Below are positions 16,782 through 26,171 of a stretch of 64,000 nt of DNA, in pieces. The notes under the pieces are model-generated. The model did not search any database. It was given only the letters and a program-made list of their open reading frames with translations, and was not told the origin of the DNA. The position numbers and the translations under genes were made by a program. The stretch comes from Acidobacteria bacterium UBA2990. Lineage in GTDB: Bacteria > Acidobacteriota > Vicinamibacteria > Vicinamibacterales > UBA8438. Location: NCBI GenBank assembly GCA_002347025.1, contig DEAE01000024.1:403852-467851 (forward strand). Direction: 5' to 3'. Numbering within the stretch: position 1 is the first letter of the stretch; the number at the start of each line of letters is the position of its first letter.

Positions 16782-18433
16782 CGAACAACGCTCCGGGTTT
16801 GGCTGTTCTCGGCTGGTAAATTGAGCTTTCGAATTGGGGGCTGAACTCCCCGCTCCACTTCCTCGCGATATCGGACAATGCTACGAATCAATCCTTGGAC
16901 GACATTGGATTGGAAAGTGTTTGAATTGAGTTGCGTTTCTTGGACTGGATTTGAGATATATCCCATCTCTATCAAGGCTGCCGGCATGTTGGTGCCGACC
17001 AGCACTCTGAACGGGGCTTGCTGTAATCCTCGTTGACTCATGGGAATCCTGCGGCTCAGTTCATCGGAAAGAATTTCCGCCCAGCGAGCTGACTGGTCGG
17101 CAAAGCGTAGTTGCGCCAAGTCCCAGGGGACGATGTCTAACGAGCGTGAACCGCCTCCTACCACCGGAATTGGCTGACTGCTGAGTCCGAACGATCCTGG
17201 TGATGCTTCGTTATATTCGTTGAGGCTAAGGTGGAATACCTCCGCTCCAGTTGCAGTTTCTCGAACGGATGCATTGACGTGCAGACTAATGAAAAGATCG
17301 GCTCGGTTATTGTTGGCAAACGCGGCTCGTTCGTCCAGAGCTATTGTGGTATCACTGGTTCTGGTTAAGATGACTCTGAGTCCTAGCTGTCGTTCGATAG
17401 CACCTTGCAGTAGCCGTGCCACGCTTAGGGTGATGTCCTTTTCAAGAGTTCCCCCAGGTCCACGGGTGCCTGTGTCTTCGCCGCCGTGACCTGGGTCAAT
17501 TGCGATCGCGCGAATGCTTGGTGGTGCAGAGAGAATGGATAAGGATGGGAGGTCGGTCTCTGTGACAGAAGCTTCTGCCGGTGATTCGGGATCCGATGAA
17601 GGGGAACTGTTAGCCGAGTTTGCCAATTCAGCGGTATGTAGGTCGATGATCAGCTCCGTACTGCCCCCCAGAGCTGGGTTGTCACTAGTCGTGTACCTAC
17701 TAAAGTCTTCGCCTAGATCGAGTGTCAATCTCGGCTGGTTCTCATCCAGACGTAGCTCAGTCAGTTTGCCGTCTGGGGCAAACTCTGGAACAACGAGGTC
17801 AAGTGCATCGGCTTCGAGCGTGAGTATGAGACGGTTGTCAGCCAGTTCGAGGTCGTAATCGGATGTGGGGGTAATGACAATTCGAAGTCGTGACTGGGAG
17901 CCGTCCCGGCTGTAGCGAGCTACTACTTGGGGGACAAGAACGTTGCCGACAACGACAAGGTCTGAACGTCGCCTCAGTTCGGCCCTTTGATTTGGAATAA
18001 GTGCTAGTGCTTGTCCAATGAAATCAATCGGGACAAACCATGCGCCGTCTCGTTCTACTGGTGGTGTGGGCAAGGAAACTAGGCGGCCACCGACTGACAC
18101 AATGCCATCGTTTGCAGTCAGGACCAACACCGTTTCGCCTTTGATGATCGTTAAGCGGCTCGTCTGCTGTTCGCTGCCGAAGGCTAGACCGAATGGAGTG
18201 GCTAAGTCGCTTAAGGCGACCATCCGCTCTCCGTCGATAGTTACGGTTGGTAGTAGCGCCTGCCTCTCAGCAGTTATCAGTGTGAGAGGAGCAGCGGTAG
18301 TCTGGCTTTCAGCCTGGTTGACCGTTAATAGGCTAAACGTCAGAAGACTTGTGCAAACTAGATGAGACTGCATTGTCGGAAAGTTTACAAAGCTTTGCAG
18401 GATACCCTTGGGTGAGCGACTTGCTTTAGCCAC
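16778..18433 (-). CDS. N-acetylmuramoyl-L-alanine amidase (AMIN + Amidase_3)
   Basis: Zinc amidase of up to 551 residues that cleaves the amide bond between N-acetylmuramate and L-alanine in peptidoglycan. Order: signal peptide, a copper-amine-oxidase-N-like region (residues about 50-150), an AMIN-type beta domain, then the catalytic domain with IAIDPGHGGEDTGTRG (zinc histidine), LTRTSDTTIALDERAAFAN, DLFISLHVNAS (zinc histidine) and ALIEMGYISNP (catalytic glutamate). The frame opens at GTG 18433; ATG 18373 would place the signal peptide right at the N-terminus. Length is typical of AmiC-like enzymes. It is coupled to the GerMN gene. Confidence 0.92.
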   Translation of the reverse strand: MAKASRSPKGILQSFVNFPTMQSHLVCTSLLTFSLLTVNQAESQTTAAPLTLITAERQALLPTVTIDGERMVALSDLATPFGLAFGSEQQTSRLTIIKGETVLVLTANDGIVSVGGRLVSLPTPPVERDGAWFVPIDFIGQALALIPNQRAELRRRSDLVVVGNVLVPQVVARYSRDGSQSRLRIVITPTSDYDLELADNRLILTLEADALDLVVPEFAPDGKLTELRLDENQPRLTLDLGEDFSRYTTSDNPALGGSTELIIDLHTAELANSANSSPSSDPESPAEASVTETDLPSLSILSAPPSIRAIAIDPGHGGEDTGTRGPGGTLEKDITLSVARLLQGAIERQLGLRVILTRTSDTTIALDERAAFANNNRADLFISLHVNASVRETATGAEVFHLSLNEYNEASPGSFGLSSQPIPVVGGGSRSLDIVPWDLAQLRFADQSARWAEILSDELSRRIPMSQRGLQQAPFRVLVGTNMPAALIEMGYISNPVQETQLNSNTFQSNVVQGLIRSIVRYREEVERGVQPPIRKLNLPAENSQTRSVVR

Positions 18434-18543
18434 CTGCCGCCCATGCCGACAAGGCCTACCGTATCATGAGATAGATGGGCGTCGTCCGAAAATGATGATC
18501 ACGCTATCGGAATCATAGTGTACGGTCGTGAAAGAGGAGTGGT

Positions 18544-19197
18544 GTGAGCGTGCTAATTCACCAGTCAGACGAGACCGCCTACGAACATTTGTTGGAGCCG
18601 ATCTGGAAATTTCTTTGCGTTGCCCAGGTTCCTATTCGGAGTGACGTCATTTTTGTTTTTGGTAGCAATGCCCTCGAGCTGCCTCGCAGAGCGGCCGATT
18701 TGTATGCGGCCGGATGGTCGTCTCGGATACTAGTGACGGGGAGCTATGGCCCTATGACCAAGCAGGTTTTTCCTAAGACGGAGGCACTTGTTTTTAAGGA
18801 TGAATTGTTACGGCTTAGGGTGCCAGAGTGTGCCATCACGACGGAGGTTGCTGCGGAAAACACACTGCAAAATGTCCATTTTGGCATGTCGGCTCTTGGA
18901 GCAGTAGGATGTCGGCCACGGTCTGCATTACTTGTGGCCAAGGCCTTTGCCAGTCGACGATGTCTTGCGACCTTTTCCAAGCATTATCCATCTGTTGAGG
19001 TTCGCGGGTGCCCACCGAAAGGCTCGCTGGTTTTGCAGAGGGATCGTCCCTGGTCGCTCTTCGCCAATCGACTGCTTGGGGAGCTGCATCGCTTGGATGA
19101 TTATGCAAAAGACGGTGATATTGCGGAACAACAAATTCCGGCGTCTGTACGTGAGGCGGCTGAGCGGCTACAACGATTCATGCATCGGCGGGAATAG
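18544..19197 (+). CDS. YdcF/SanA-family (DUF218) protein
   Basis: A 217-residue DUF218 protein. Seen: VIFVFGSNALELPRRAADLYAAGW, ILVTGSYGP, and FPKTEALVFKDELLRLRVPECAITTE followed by AENTLQNV, the usual DUF218 pattern. Members include YdcF and SanA; some have been linked to envelope or vancomycin phenotypes, but the biochemistry is poorly known. The GTG start at 18544 follows AAGAGGAG at good spacing. It is divergent from the amidase operon. No signal peptide or membrane helix is seen. Confidence 0.8.
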   Translation: MSVLIHQSDETAYEHLLEPIWKFLCVAQVPIRSDVIFVFGSNALELPRRAADLYAAGWSSRILVTGSYGPMTKQVFPKTEALVFKDELLRLRVPECAITTEVAAENTLQNVHFGMSALGAVGCRPRSALLVAKAFASRRCLATFSKHYPSVEVRGCPPKGSLVLQRDRPWSLFANRLLGELHRLDDYAKDGDIAEQQIPASVREAAERLQRFMHRRE

Positions 19198-19354
19198 TTG
19201 ATTGCACAAGGCTAGTGTCGAGCAGGAGACAAACCTGCTGGTTGTGCTGGAAGGGCACGCTATGGAACAGGTAAGTGAGTGGATGAAGCTGCAACAGGAC
19301 TAAGCCAAGTTGATTGATCGTAGTGCCTGGTAGGGGAGAGAGGTTGGAAACGAA

Positions 19355-20284
19355 TTATTGTTGCCCTTCGTTCAGAACTTCTAGTGGTGGTGTCCGCACA
19401 TTCCAGACGACACCTATCCAGGCCAGCATGACGATGACATAGTGGGTTGCATCGATTTCCCACCAGTAGAAACCCTGTCTCGCAGAGGCTGGGTACCGAT
19501 GGTGGTTGTTGTGCCACCCTTCTCCTGCGGTGATGAGTGCAAGCAGTAATCCATTGCGACTGGCATCCTGTGTTTTGTAGCGCTGTCGACCGATGGTGTG
19601 CCCAATAGAGTTGACAGCGAAAGTGATGTGGTAAAGGAGGGTAGTACTCAGGAAAAAGCCAACAGCTAGCAGTTCCCATCCGGAGGTTTCTAGATGTGGT
19701 GCGTTGCTCTCTAGCCAAGCGCCGAGGCCAAACAATCCAAGTGCTAGACAAACTGGGGCTGTGTAGTGGTGGCGGTCTAGCCAACGGAGTTCTGGGAAAC
19801 GGGACAAGTCCGGTACCAGCTCAGTGCGTGTACGAACGTTGTCCGGGCAGATTACCCAACCAAAGTGGGCCCAGTAGAATCCTTTGACCCCAGGTGGGTG
19901 TACGTCTGAAGGGGTGTCTGAATGTCTGTGGTGGTGTCGATGATGACCAGCCCACCAGAGAGGTCCCTTCTGAGCAGCTGCCGCACCGACTGTTGCAAGT
20001 ACAAACTGAAAGGCCCGTGTGGTCTTGTATGAGCGGTGGCAGAAATAGCGGTGATAGCCACCAGTAAGTCCGAACATACGGATTAGGAGAGTGGTGAGGC
20101 CTATGCAGGCGGCAAATGGGCTGATCCCAGTCCAAAGGACTATCAAGCAGCCGGCATGAACCCCGAGAAACGGAAGGTTTGTGTGCCAGTCCGTGCGTTG
20201 TTCTTCGGCGGTGTGGCCTGTTTCCTGCGGATTGCTGGCCTTGGTTGGTGTCGTTGTGGCCGAGTTGTCAGATACCGTTTCCAT
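19355..20284 (-). CDS. acyl-CoA (delta-9-type) fatty-acid desaturase
   Basis: A 309-residue membrane di-iron desaturase that puts a cis double bond into acyl chains. Three histidine boxes are visible: HRYFCHR, HRHHHRHSD and EGWHNNHHRYP. Hydrophobic pairs of helices lie around residues 30-70 and 175-220. The ATG at 20284 follows a possible TTG at 20287. A perfect 16-bp palindrome lies 89 bp upstream of the start, a likely operator. Expected role: adjusting membrane fluidity. Confidence 0.9.
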   Translation of the reverse strand: METVSDNSATTTPTKASNPQETGHTAEEQRTDWHTNLPFLGVHAGCLIVLWTGISPFAACIGLTTLLIRMFGLTGGYHRYFCHRSYKTTRAFQFVLATVGAAAAQKGPLWWAGHHRHHHRHSDTPSDVHPPGVKGFYWAHFGWVICPDNVRTRTELVPDLSRFPELRWLDRHHYTAPVCLALGLFGLGAWLESNAPHLETSGWELLAVGFFLSTTLLYHITFAVNSIGHTIGRQRYKTQDASRNGLLLALITAGEGWHNNHHRYPASARQGFYWWEIDATHYVIVMLAWIGVVWNVRTPPLEVLNEGQQ

Positions 20285-20747
20285 CAAGTAGCGTCACCCA
20301 TGTCGTGAGGAACCGCATTATGGTTCGTCGCTTGGAACCATGGCGATGCCAAACCTTAGTTTGATTATGTTCTCTACATTAATGTAGATCCGATTTGGGT
20401 CCCGCGACTAGTTCCAATTGTGGTCTAAGGGAATTTAGCAGATCTTGAGTGGCGATTTGGTCTGGTAGGTTAGAAATTCATAACCGGGGTCTCGGTCTAA
20501 CTCATTACTAACTGCGGTCAAATATTACCAGATGGAATGGGAGCGATCACGCTGCAGGTTAGTTTCTTGGTTCGCAGGTCGGTTGAAAAGAGGAGAGCGA
20601 ACGGCACTCGCCCGATCAAGATGCTACAACGTTGTGACGTTGGTGTGTTGCATCGAGAAAGGGCGAAAGAATCTTTCGACACTTGCCGTGTTTGCTTAGA
20701 TCGTTACCTTTGCTTACGTTGGTCGGATGAGATGCGAATGGCCCAGA
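20285..20747. other. intergenic, promoter region of the desaturase
   Basis: About 460 bases with no trustworthy gene. It holds the 16-bp palindrome at 20373-20388 and a CATAAT hexamer on the minus strand (20364-20369), a candidate -10 for the desaturase. A small plus-strand frame (20537-20788) has no domain or ribosome site. Confidence 0.4.
20373..20388. promoter_or_regulatory. perfect 16-bp palindrome, candidate operator of the desaturase gene
   Basis: TCTACATTAATGTAGA is its own reverse complement over all 16 bases. On the minus strand CATAAT starts 3 nt after it, so the palindrome would lie in the -35/-10 spacer of the desaturase promoter. A dimeric repressor of TetR, FadR or similar type would fit; no regulator gene is adjacent. 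Confidence 0.55.
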
Positions 20748-21179
20748 CTATCGCCTTGCTAGAACGCGCATCTCGGTTCGAACCATAACTTCTTCTTGTC
20801 CGTTCTTATCCAGCAGAATACCAACGATGTCGTAGTCACCTGGGGGAAACCCCCGCCACACGAACATGTGCAGAGGTTCGGATGCTGCACCCTGTAGATT
20901 AATTGTAGTGCTCCGGTAGTGGAAGCTTGAGTCGGCAACCAGCCGGAGTGCTTTTGAATGTTCGGTTGGTGTGATGCGGATACTGATTTCGACGTCACCC
21001 GATGAGTCTAGGAGAAGTGCAGGCGACGTGTCGGCTTCCTGTTCAGGAAAAGCACTCTCGTTGGCTGCTGTAACAGTCTTCTGGTTGGGGGCCTGTTCAG
21101 CTGCTGGCCAGCCATTAGCTTTCAGGCTTGTGCCTGGGACCAATATGAGGGTCACGAGGGATAGGTGTATCAACTTCAT
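20748..21179 (-). CDS. secreted hypothetical protein
   Basis: A 143-residue protein with a signal peptide (IHLSLVTLILVPGTSLKA). A low-complexity linker follows (PAAEQAPNQKTVTAANESAF), then a beta-rich domain (VEISIRITPTEHSKALRLVADSS, FVWRGFPPGDYDIVGILLDKNG) that resembles an immunoglobulin-like or calcium-independent adhesion fold. The start has a strong ribosome site (GGAGG, 7 nt before ATG). No family is recognised. It lies upstream of nothing obvious and is probably monocistronic. Confidence 0.65.
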   Translation of the reverse strand: MKLIHLSLVTLILVPGTSLKANGWPAAEQAPNQKTVTAANESAFPEQEADTSPALLLDSSGDVEISIRITPTEHSKALRLVADSSFHYRSTTINLQGAASEPLHMFVWRGFPPGDYDIVGILLDKNGQEEVMVRTEMRVLARR

Positions 21180-21441
21180 CGGCGTTCCTCCGATGCGAAA
21201 ATTCTCGCTCTGTTAAATTTGTGTTAATTATATGTTTCCGAAGGGTTAATTGCAAGAGATTTTTGGGTTTGTCGACCTGCAACGCCGGTTGACTTTATCT
21301 TGTTTCCACATCAACACGTAGGTTCTGTGAATTCAAGTAAACTACTTAATTGAAAGGTATTTATGTGCATTATTGACTTGGTGCAAGGTTGTCACGACTA
21401 ACTCAAACCCACTATTTTTTCACGAAGGAACCTTGGGTCTC

Positions 21442-23373
21442 TTAGTCTGGGTCTATGGAGTTTTCGTCTCCACAGAAGCTACGAATGGTTTCTAGGACGA
21501 TGGGGCCGAGGTCTTCGGCCTTACGTGCACCAATACCGTTGCATTTGAGTAGTTCGCCTAGCGTTGTCGGGAGTCTGCGGGCCAGATCACGTAGGGTGCT
21601 GTCGTGGAGCACAACATAAGGTGCTACCCCTCTAGCCCGTGCAATTTGGAGGCGGCACTGGCGTAGTTCTTCGAAGAGGTCGCGATTGACTCCAGCCCAG
21701 GCCGCTGGATCTGAAGTTTTCTGGCGGCTACGATGACCGGATCGAGTTCGGGGTTGTCGATAGAGTTCTACCGTGGACTGGCCCTTGAGGGCCTTCACCC
21801 CGTGGTTGGTTAACTGCAGCACGGGATAAGGACCGTCGGTTCGGAGTAGGAACTCCTGTTCGATCAGCTGATCGAGATACCCCCTGAGTTCAGCATTAGA
21901 AACGTCGGAGAGCAGGCTGAAGGTGCTCAATTCTTGGTGCCGACTTGACGATATTTGGGCTGTGTGGCGCCCTCGGAGGATATCAATCACATGACTGATG
22001 CCCCTGTTCTGCCCGATGCGCACCACGGTTGACAGAATTTTCCGGGCCAATGTATTTGATTCATCGACCCGCTCTAGTTCTTTTAGGCACCAATCGCAAG
22101 CGGTGCATGTGTCGCTGTCATAGTGCTGGCCAAAGTACTCTACGAGTACTCGATGTCGGCAGCTTGTGCTGCCGGCGTAGGCTTCCATTTTGCGGAGGAG
22201 GTGACGGGCTGTGTCTGTGAAGTCACCGTTCTGTTCTAGCATTCGGCGCCACTTGGTGAAATCGCTTGCCGAATAGAACAAGACGCACTCGGCTTCGAGG
22301 CCATCGCGGCCGGCTCGCCCAGATTCCTGTTGGTAGTGCTCGAGAGATCGAGGAGCTCCTGCATGAATAACATAGCGTATGTTTGACCGATCGATCCCCA
22401 TGCCAAATGCGACGGTGGCCACCATGATGTCGGCCCTCTCGGCAAGAAAGGCTTCTTGATAGTCATGTCGCACCTTATCAGCGAGTCCAGCGTGATACGG
22501 GAGGGCTCGGTGCCCCATGGTCTCTAGCCAGCCCGCAAGGGTTTCCACCTCTCTGCGTGAGAGGCAGTATATGATTCCACCCTCACCCGGGTGGCGGTCC
22601 ACCACACTGCGAATCTGCTCTTTTAGGCCCATGCGGACGATTACCCGATAGATCAGGTTTGCTCGGTCGAACGAACCCACGAGGACGTCTGGTTCTTGCA
22701 GCGCGAGTTGCTGGGCGATGTCATTGCGAACTTCGAGTGTTGCAGTGGCTGTAAATGCGTGGAGCGAGATGGTGGGGAAGTCCTCTCGAATCTTGGTCAG
22801 GCGGCGATATTCTGGGCGGAACTCGTGTCCCCACTGACTGATGCAATGTGCTTCATCGACCGCGACGTATGAGACGCCCCATTCGCGAAGTCTCCCTCGG
22901 AACGTTTCAGCACCATCACCGACCAATCTCTCTGGTGTTACATAGAGAAGCCGATAGTGTTGCCTGTCGAGTCCTTCATAAATCTGTCGCCTCTCGTTGG
23001 TCGTTATGGAGCTGTTGAGAGCCGCTGCCGGGATCCCGCTGGCGACCAGTCCGTCAACTTGATCTTTCATCAGCGAGACCAGAGGGGACACGACTAGTCC
23101 GAGAGTGCCATGTTTCCGGACTAGTGCGGGAAGCTGGAAGCAGAGTGATTTACCGCCACCGGTTGGTAGCACGACCACACTGTCGCGTCCCTGTAGATTT
23201 GCCTCAATGGCGGCTAGCTGTAGCGGGCGGAAGGAACGGTAGCCCCAATAACGGTGCAGTAGTGTTCGCAGGCAGGAATCATCTGTAGGGCTGGAAAGCT
23301 TTGGCAGGGTCACTGACTGGCCGGTCGAAAGTCTGAGTGCTGTCTGATGAGGATTGCGCTGCCCTGTGCCCAA
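21442..23373 (-). CDS. recQ: ATP-dependent DNA helicase RecQ
   Basis: A 643-residue superfamily-2 3'-5' DNA helicase in recombination and fork repair. Seen: a short N-terminal extension, FRPLQLAAIEA (Q motif region), VLPTGGGKSLCFQLPA (Walker A), AVDEAHCISQWGHEFRPEY (DEAH), TATATLEV, VATVAFGMGIDRSNIRYVIH, HYQQESGRAGRDG, the zinc cysteines CRHRVLVEYFG...CTACDWC, a winged helix, and a C-terminal HRDC domain. The TTG at 23373 is used; GTG 23313 is an alternative. Confidence 0.95.
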   Translation of the reverse strand: MGTGQRNPHQTALRLSTGQSVTLPKLSSPTDDSCLRTLLHRYWGYRSFRPLQLAAIEANLQGRDSVVVLPTGGGKSLCFQLPALVRKHGTLGLVVSPLVSLMKDQVDGLVASGIPAAALNSSITTNERRQIYEGLDRQHYRLLYVTPERLVGDGAETFRGRLREWGVSYVAVDEAHCISQWGHEFRPEYRRLTKIREDFPTISLHAFTATATLEVRNDIAQQLALQEPDVLVGSFDRANLIYRVIVRMGLKEQIRSVVDRHPGEGGIIYCLSRREVETLAGWLETMGHRALPYHAGLADKVRHDYQEAFLAERADIMVATVAFGMGIDRSNIRYVIHAGAPRSLEHYQQESGRAGRDGLEAECVLFYSASDFTKWRRMLEQNGDFTDTARHLLRKMEAYAGSTSCRHRVLVEYFGQHYDSDTCTACDWCLKELERVDESNTLARKILSTVVRIGQNRGISHVIDILRGRHTAQISSSRHQELSTFSLLSDVSNAELRGYLDQLIEQEFLLRTDGPYPVLQLTNHGVKALKGQSTVELYRQPRTRSGHRSRQKTSDPAAWAGVNRDLFEELRQCRLQIARARGVAPYVVLHDSTLRDLARRLPTTLGELLKCNGIGARKAEDLGPIVLETIRSFCGDENSIDPD

Positions 23374-23453
23374 AAGCTTGCACGGGTTCGTTTAACTTAA
23401 GCTAGTGAAAGCTACACAGGTCGCTTAGACAAAAGGCTCGATGTGCTTAGTCC

Positions 23454-23939
23454 CTAGCCTGCTGGACCGAGCCCGACGGCGCGTCGCCACGCTGCGATCT
23501 GTCCAAGGTGATCCATTTCATGAGACGTCATGATGAAGGCGACCATAGCCCCAACCGTCGGAAAGGACTGTCGGGCTTTTTCGTTTGGGTGTTCTGCGGC
23601 GAGGACCGAAGGGGCGACATTGTGAATAGCGGCTTTCCAGACATTGTGGACTTTCTCGAGTTCCGCGAGAAGTTCAGTCTTGCTTGGTTGGCCGGTGGGG
23701 TCGCTACTTGGGACGCCGCCAGTCTTAAATAATTGATCCCATCTGTCAGGCACCGTGGTTTCAATGTCGATCATTTTGCCGACAGCATGTGCCGTCATGA
23801 TCATGTGACCTAAGCTCCAGGTGGGGTGATTGACCAGGCCATGTGGCTGGGCGCACATTTGGTCATCAGGAATATCATCGACTAGGCGCTTGGCTCTCTT
23901 GAGCTGTAGGTCATAGGCGTGGATCATGTGCGTAAGCAT
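23454..23939 (-). CDS. DinB-family protein
   Basis: A 161-residue DinB-like four-helix protein. The three metal histidines are probably H48 in TWSLGH and the pair in SHEMDHLGQIAAWRR near the C-terminus. The family includes thiol transferases and many unknown enzymes. It is unlike the DinB protein at 3085 in sequence. It is probably a separate transcription unit just upstream in the same direction as recQ (80-nt gap), so co-transcription is possible. Confidence 0.78.
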   Translation of the reverse strand: MLTHMIHAYDLQLKRAKRLVDDIPDDQMCAQPHGLVNHPTWSLGHMIMTAHAVGKMIDIETTVPDRWDQLFKTGGVPSSDPTGQPSKTELLAELEKVHNVWKAAIHNVAPSVLAAEHPNEKARQSFPTVGAMVAFIMTSHEMDHLGQIAAWRRAVGLGPAG

Positions 23940-24125
23940 CTAATACCAGTTCTCCCATTGGGCCGATTGCTGTTGGCTAGTTCCCGGACTTGGGCCAGCT
24001 TCACGATTACCGTACGCTCATTATAGTGTTCAATTGAGGCTGGGAGGTCGTCTTGAATTTGTGGGGTTGCGGAACAGGACGCGAGCGAGCACACTGTTAC
24101 ACTGGCCTGTGACGTGGAGGTGACT

Positions 24126-24647
24126 GTGTTTCGTGCATGCTTCGTAACGGTTTTGTTGGTTTCGTCTACGGCTCTAGTGTTCGCCCAGCGGCCTGACTTT
24201 TCTGGGATGTGGACGCTGGACGCGGAAGCAAGTGAATTTATCGCCCCGGCTTTTAGTGGAGGGCGTGGCGGTGATGACACGGGTCGCTTGTTTATCACGC
24301 ATGCCGCCAATGGCAGCGTGGTTGTCGGAGCGGAGACCAATGGTGTGAAGGCATGGTCGTTCACGCCGGGAAAGGAACTCAGCATTCCGGTCGGTCGGGA
24401 CACCACGATGCTGGCCGCGTCTCGCTGGGAAGGTGATAGTTTGGTTGCTGAGGGTACCCAGGGTGACATGACGATGCACGAGGTTATGTTTCTCAGCGCT
24501 GATGGCCTAACGTTGACTATTGAGGTCACAACGACTACCCCTGATGGTGAACGACAGAACCGGCTCATCTACAAGTTGGCTCGGCCGGTCGGTCCCTGCA
24601 AGCAGTGGGCGATGCCTTGCAAAGATTTTCCGCAGGGGACTCCTTAA
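24126..24647 (+). CDS. secreted hypothetical protein
   Basis: About 173 residues with a signal peptide (FVTVLLVSSTALVFAQ). The mature part begins RPDFSGMWTLDAEAS, a start seen in many small secreted acidobacterial proteins of unknown function. The GTG at 24126 is preceded by GGAGGTG. The C-terminus holds two cysteines (GPCKQWAMPCKDF) that could form a disulfide. It probably lies in one unit with the PQQ-like gene that follows 32 nt later. A large minus-strand frame over it (23924-24568) is a shadow: it is serine/threonine-rich and has no domain. Confidence 0.65.
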   Translation: MFRACFVTVLLVSSTALVFAQRPDFSGMWTLDAEASEFIAPAFSGGRGGDDTGRLFITHAANGSVVVGAETNGVKAWSFTPGKELSIPVGRDTTMLAASRWEGDSLVAEGTQGDMTMHEVMFLSADGLTLTIEVTTTTPDGERQNRLIYKLARPVGPCKQWAMPCKDFPQGTP

Positions 24648-24679
24648 CTCGGTTCTTGTGTGGGAATAAACACAGGAAG

Positions 24680-25993
24680 ATGAAGACTATGGCTCAAAAA
24701 AGATGCGTAAGGCTCGTTGTCGCCCTGCTAGTGATGGTTGGGTTTGGTCTGCCCGCCGGTGCCGGCGCCCAGGAGGGGGAATGGCACCGTTGGGGTGGAC
24801 CCCATGGAGATTTTGTGACTGACTCGGTCGGTCTTGCTGAGATGTGGCCTGATGCGGGTCCTCCTGAACTCTGGAATCGCCCGCTTGGAGCTGGGCACAC
24901 GTCGATTCTGGTCTCTAATGGGCGTTTGTTTACCATGTATCGTGAATCTCATGGCGAGGGTGGCAGTGCGCCCTGGTCTCCACGCGAAAGCGTTATCGCA
25001 CTGGATGCTGTTAGTGGCGAGACCTTGTGGGAGTATACCTATGCGTCAAAGAACCAAGATTTTGACCAGGGTGCAGGCCCCCATGCGACTCCACTCTTGA
25101 CTGATGGTCGTCTGTTCACGATGGGTAGCAACAAGGAACTTCATGTCTTCAATCCGGAGACTGGTGAGTTGCTGTGGTCAAAAAATCTCATAACTGATTT
25201 TGGTGCTCCGCCGCTGTTGATTCGCTCAATGATCAAGCCTGGTGCTGGGATGAGCCCAATTCCGTATAAGGACACCATCCTTTTACAGGTCGGTGGACCC
25301 GGCCAATCAGTGATGTCCCTGCGGCAGAGTGATGGTGAGATTGTCTGGAAGAGTGGTAGTTTTCTGGTTTCGCATTCGGCTATTGGCCTTATAACTTTAG
25401 CTGGACGTCAGCATGCCGTGGTTTTTGCGGGCCAGGGTGTATTTGGTATGGATCCTGGCACCGGGCGAGTTCTTTGGGCTCATCCCCACGATGCGGGCAA
25501 CGACTTCAATTTTCAGATCCCGCTTTATGCTGAGGACACTAAGGTGCTGTTCTTTTCGTCGGGTTACATCGGCGGGAGCCAGGCAATCCGGCTGATTCCT
25601 GACGGCGATGTGACACACACTGAATTGCTCTGGAACGATCCTCGACTCCGCTTCACGTTTCTCAATGTGTTGAAGATTGGTGACTTTATCTACGGCACCA
25701 GCGGTCAGGGGGCCACTGCGATTTTAACCGCGACCCATATGGAGAGTGGTGAAACAGCTTGGAGGGAACGTGGGTTCAGCCGCGCCACGATGGTATACGG
25801 TGATGGCAAGGCGATAGTGCTTGAGGAAGACGGAGACCTCTCGCTTGTCCGACTGAATCCGGGCGGACTGGAGACGCTGGCCACAACGCGGTTGTTTTCC
25901 ACCCGATCCTGGACCGTGCCTACCCTCGTCGGCACGACGTTGTATGCTCGAGACCGGGAGCGGATCGTTGCGCTGGATCTTGGCGCTCGTTAG
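24680..25993 (+). CDS. secreted PQQ-like beta-propeller protein
   Basis: About 437 residues with a signal peptide (VVALLVMVGFGLPAGAGAQ). Repeated blades contain the quinoprotein-type motif: LDAVSGETLWEYTY, FNPETGELLWSKN, MDPGTGRVLWAHP and HMESGETAWRE. These form a PQQ_2-type propeller. Residues needed to bind PQQ cannot be confirmed, so it may be an enzyme or a scaffold. The frame is open from 24605; ATG 24680 and 24689 are both possible. It follows the small secreted protein closely. Confidence 0.8.
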   Translation: MKTMAQKRCVRLVVALLVMVGFGLPAGAGAQEGEWHRWGGPHGDFVTDSVGLAEMWPDAGPPELWNRPLGAGHTSILVSNGRLFTMYRESHGEGGSAPWSPRESVIALDAVSGETLWEYTYASKNQDFDQGAGPHATPLLTDGRLFTMGSNKELHVFNPETGELLWSKNLITDFGAPPLLIRSMIKPGAGMSPIPYKDTILLQVGGPGQSVMSLRQSDGEIVWKSGSFLVSHSAIGLITLAGRQHAVVFAGQGVFGMDPGTGRVLWAHPHDAGNDFNFQIPLYAEDTKVLFFSSGYIGGSQAIRLIPDGDVTHTELLWNDPRLRFTFLNVLKIGDFIYGTSGQGATAILTATHMESGETAWRERGFSRATMVYGDGKAIVLEEDGDLSLVRLNPGGLETLATTRLFSTRSWTVPTLVGTTLYARDRERIVALDLGAR

Positions 25994-26171
25994 TGTTGTG
26001 CTGCTTGCTTGATTGTGGGGTGTTGTTACTGTGCTCTGCCGTCTATTCCTTTTTGGCACGGGAGCAGATGCCAGGTGGCCTCGATGAAGCTTGCGAAGCG
26101 GAACGGCACTGAACTACCGTGGCAGGTCTCAACCTCGGTAGTAGCGAGGAATTAATTTCAAACCTAGGCCG

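Noticed and set aside
23924..24568. 214-residue minus-strand open frame
   Set aside because: Low-complexity serine/threonine/alanine composition with no domain. It overlaps a plus-strand secreted protein that has a signal peptide and GGAGGTG ribosome site.
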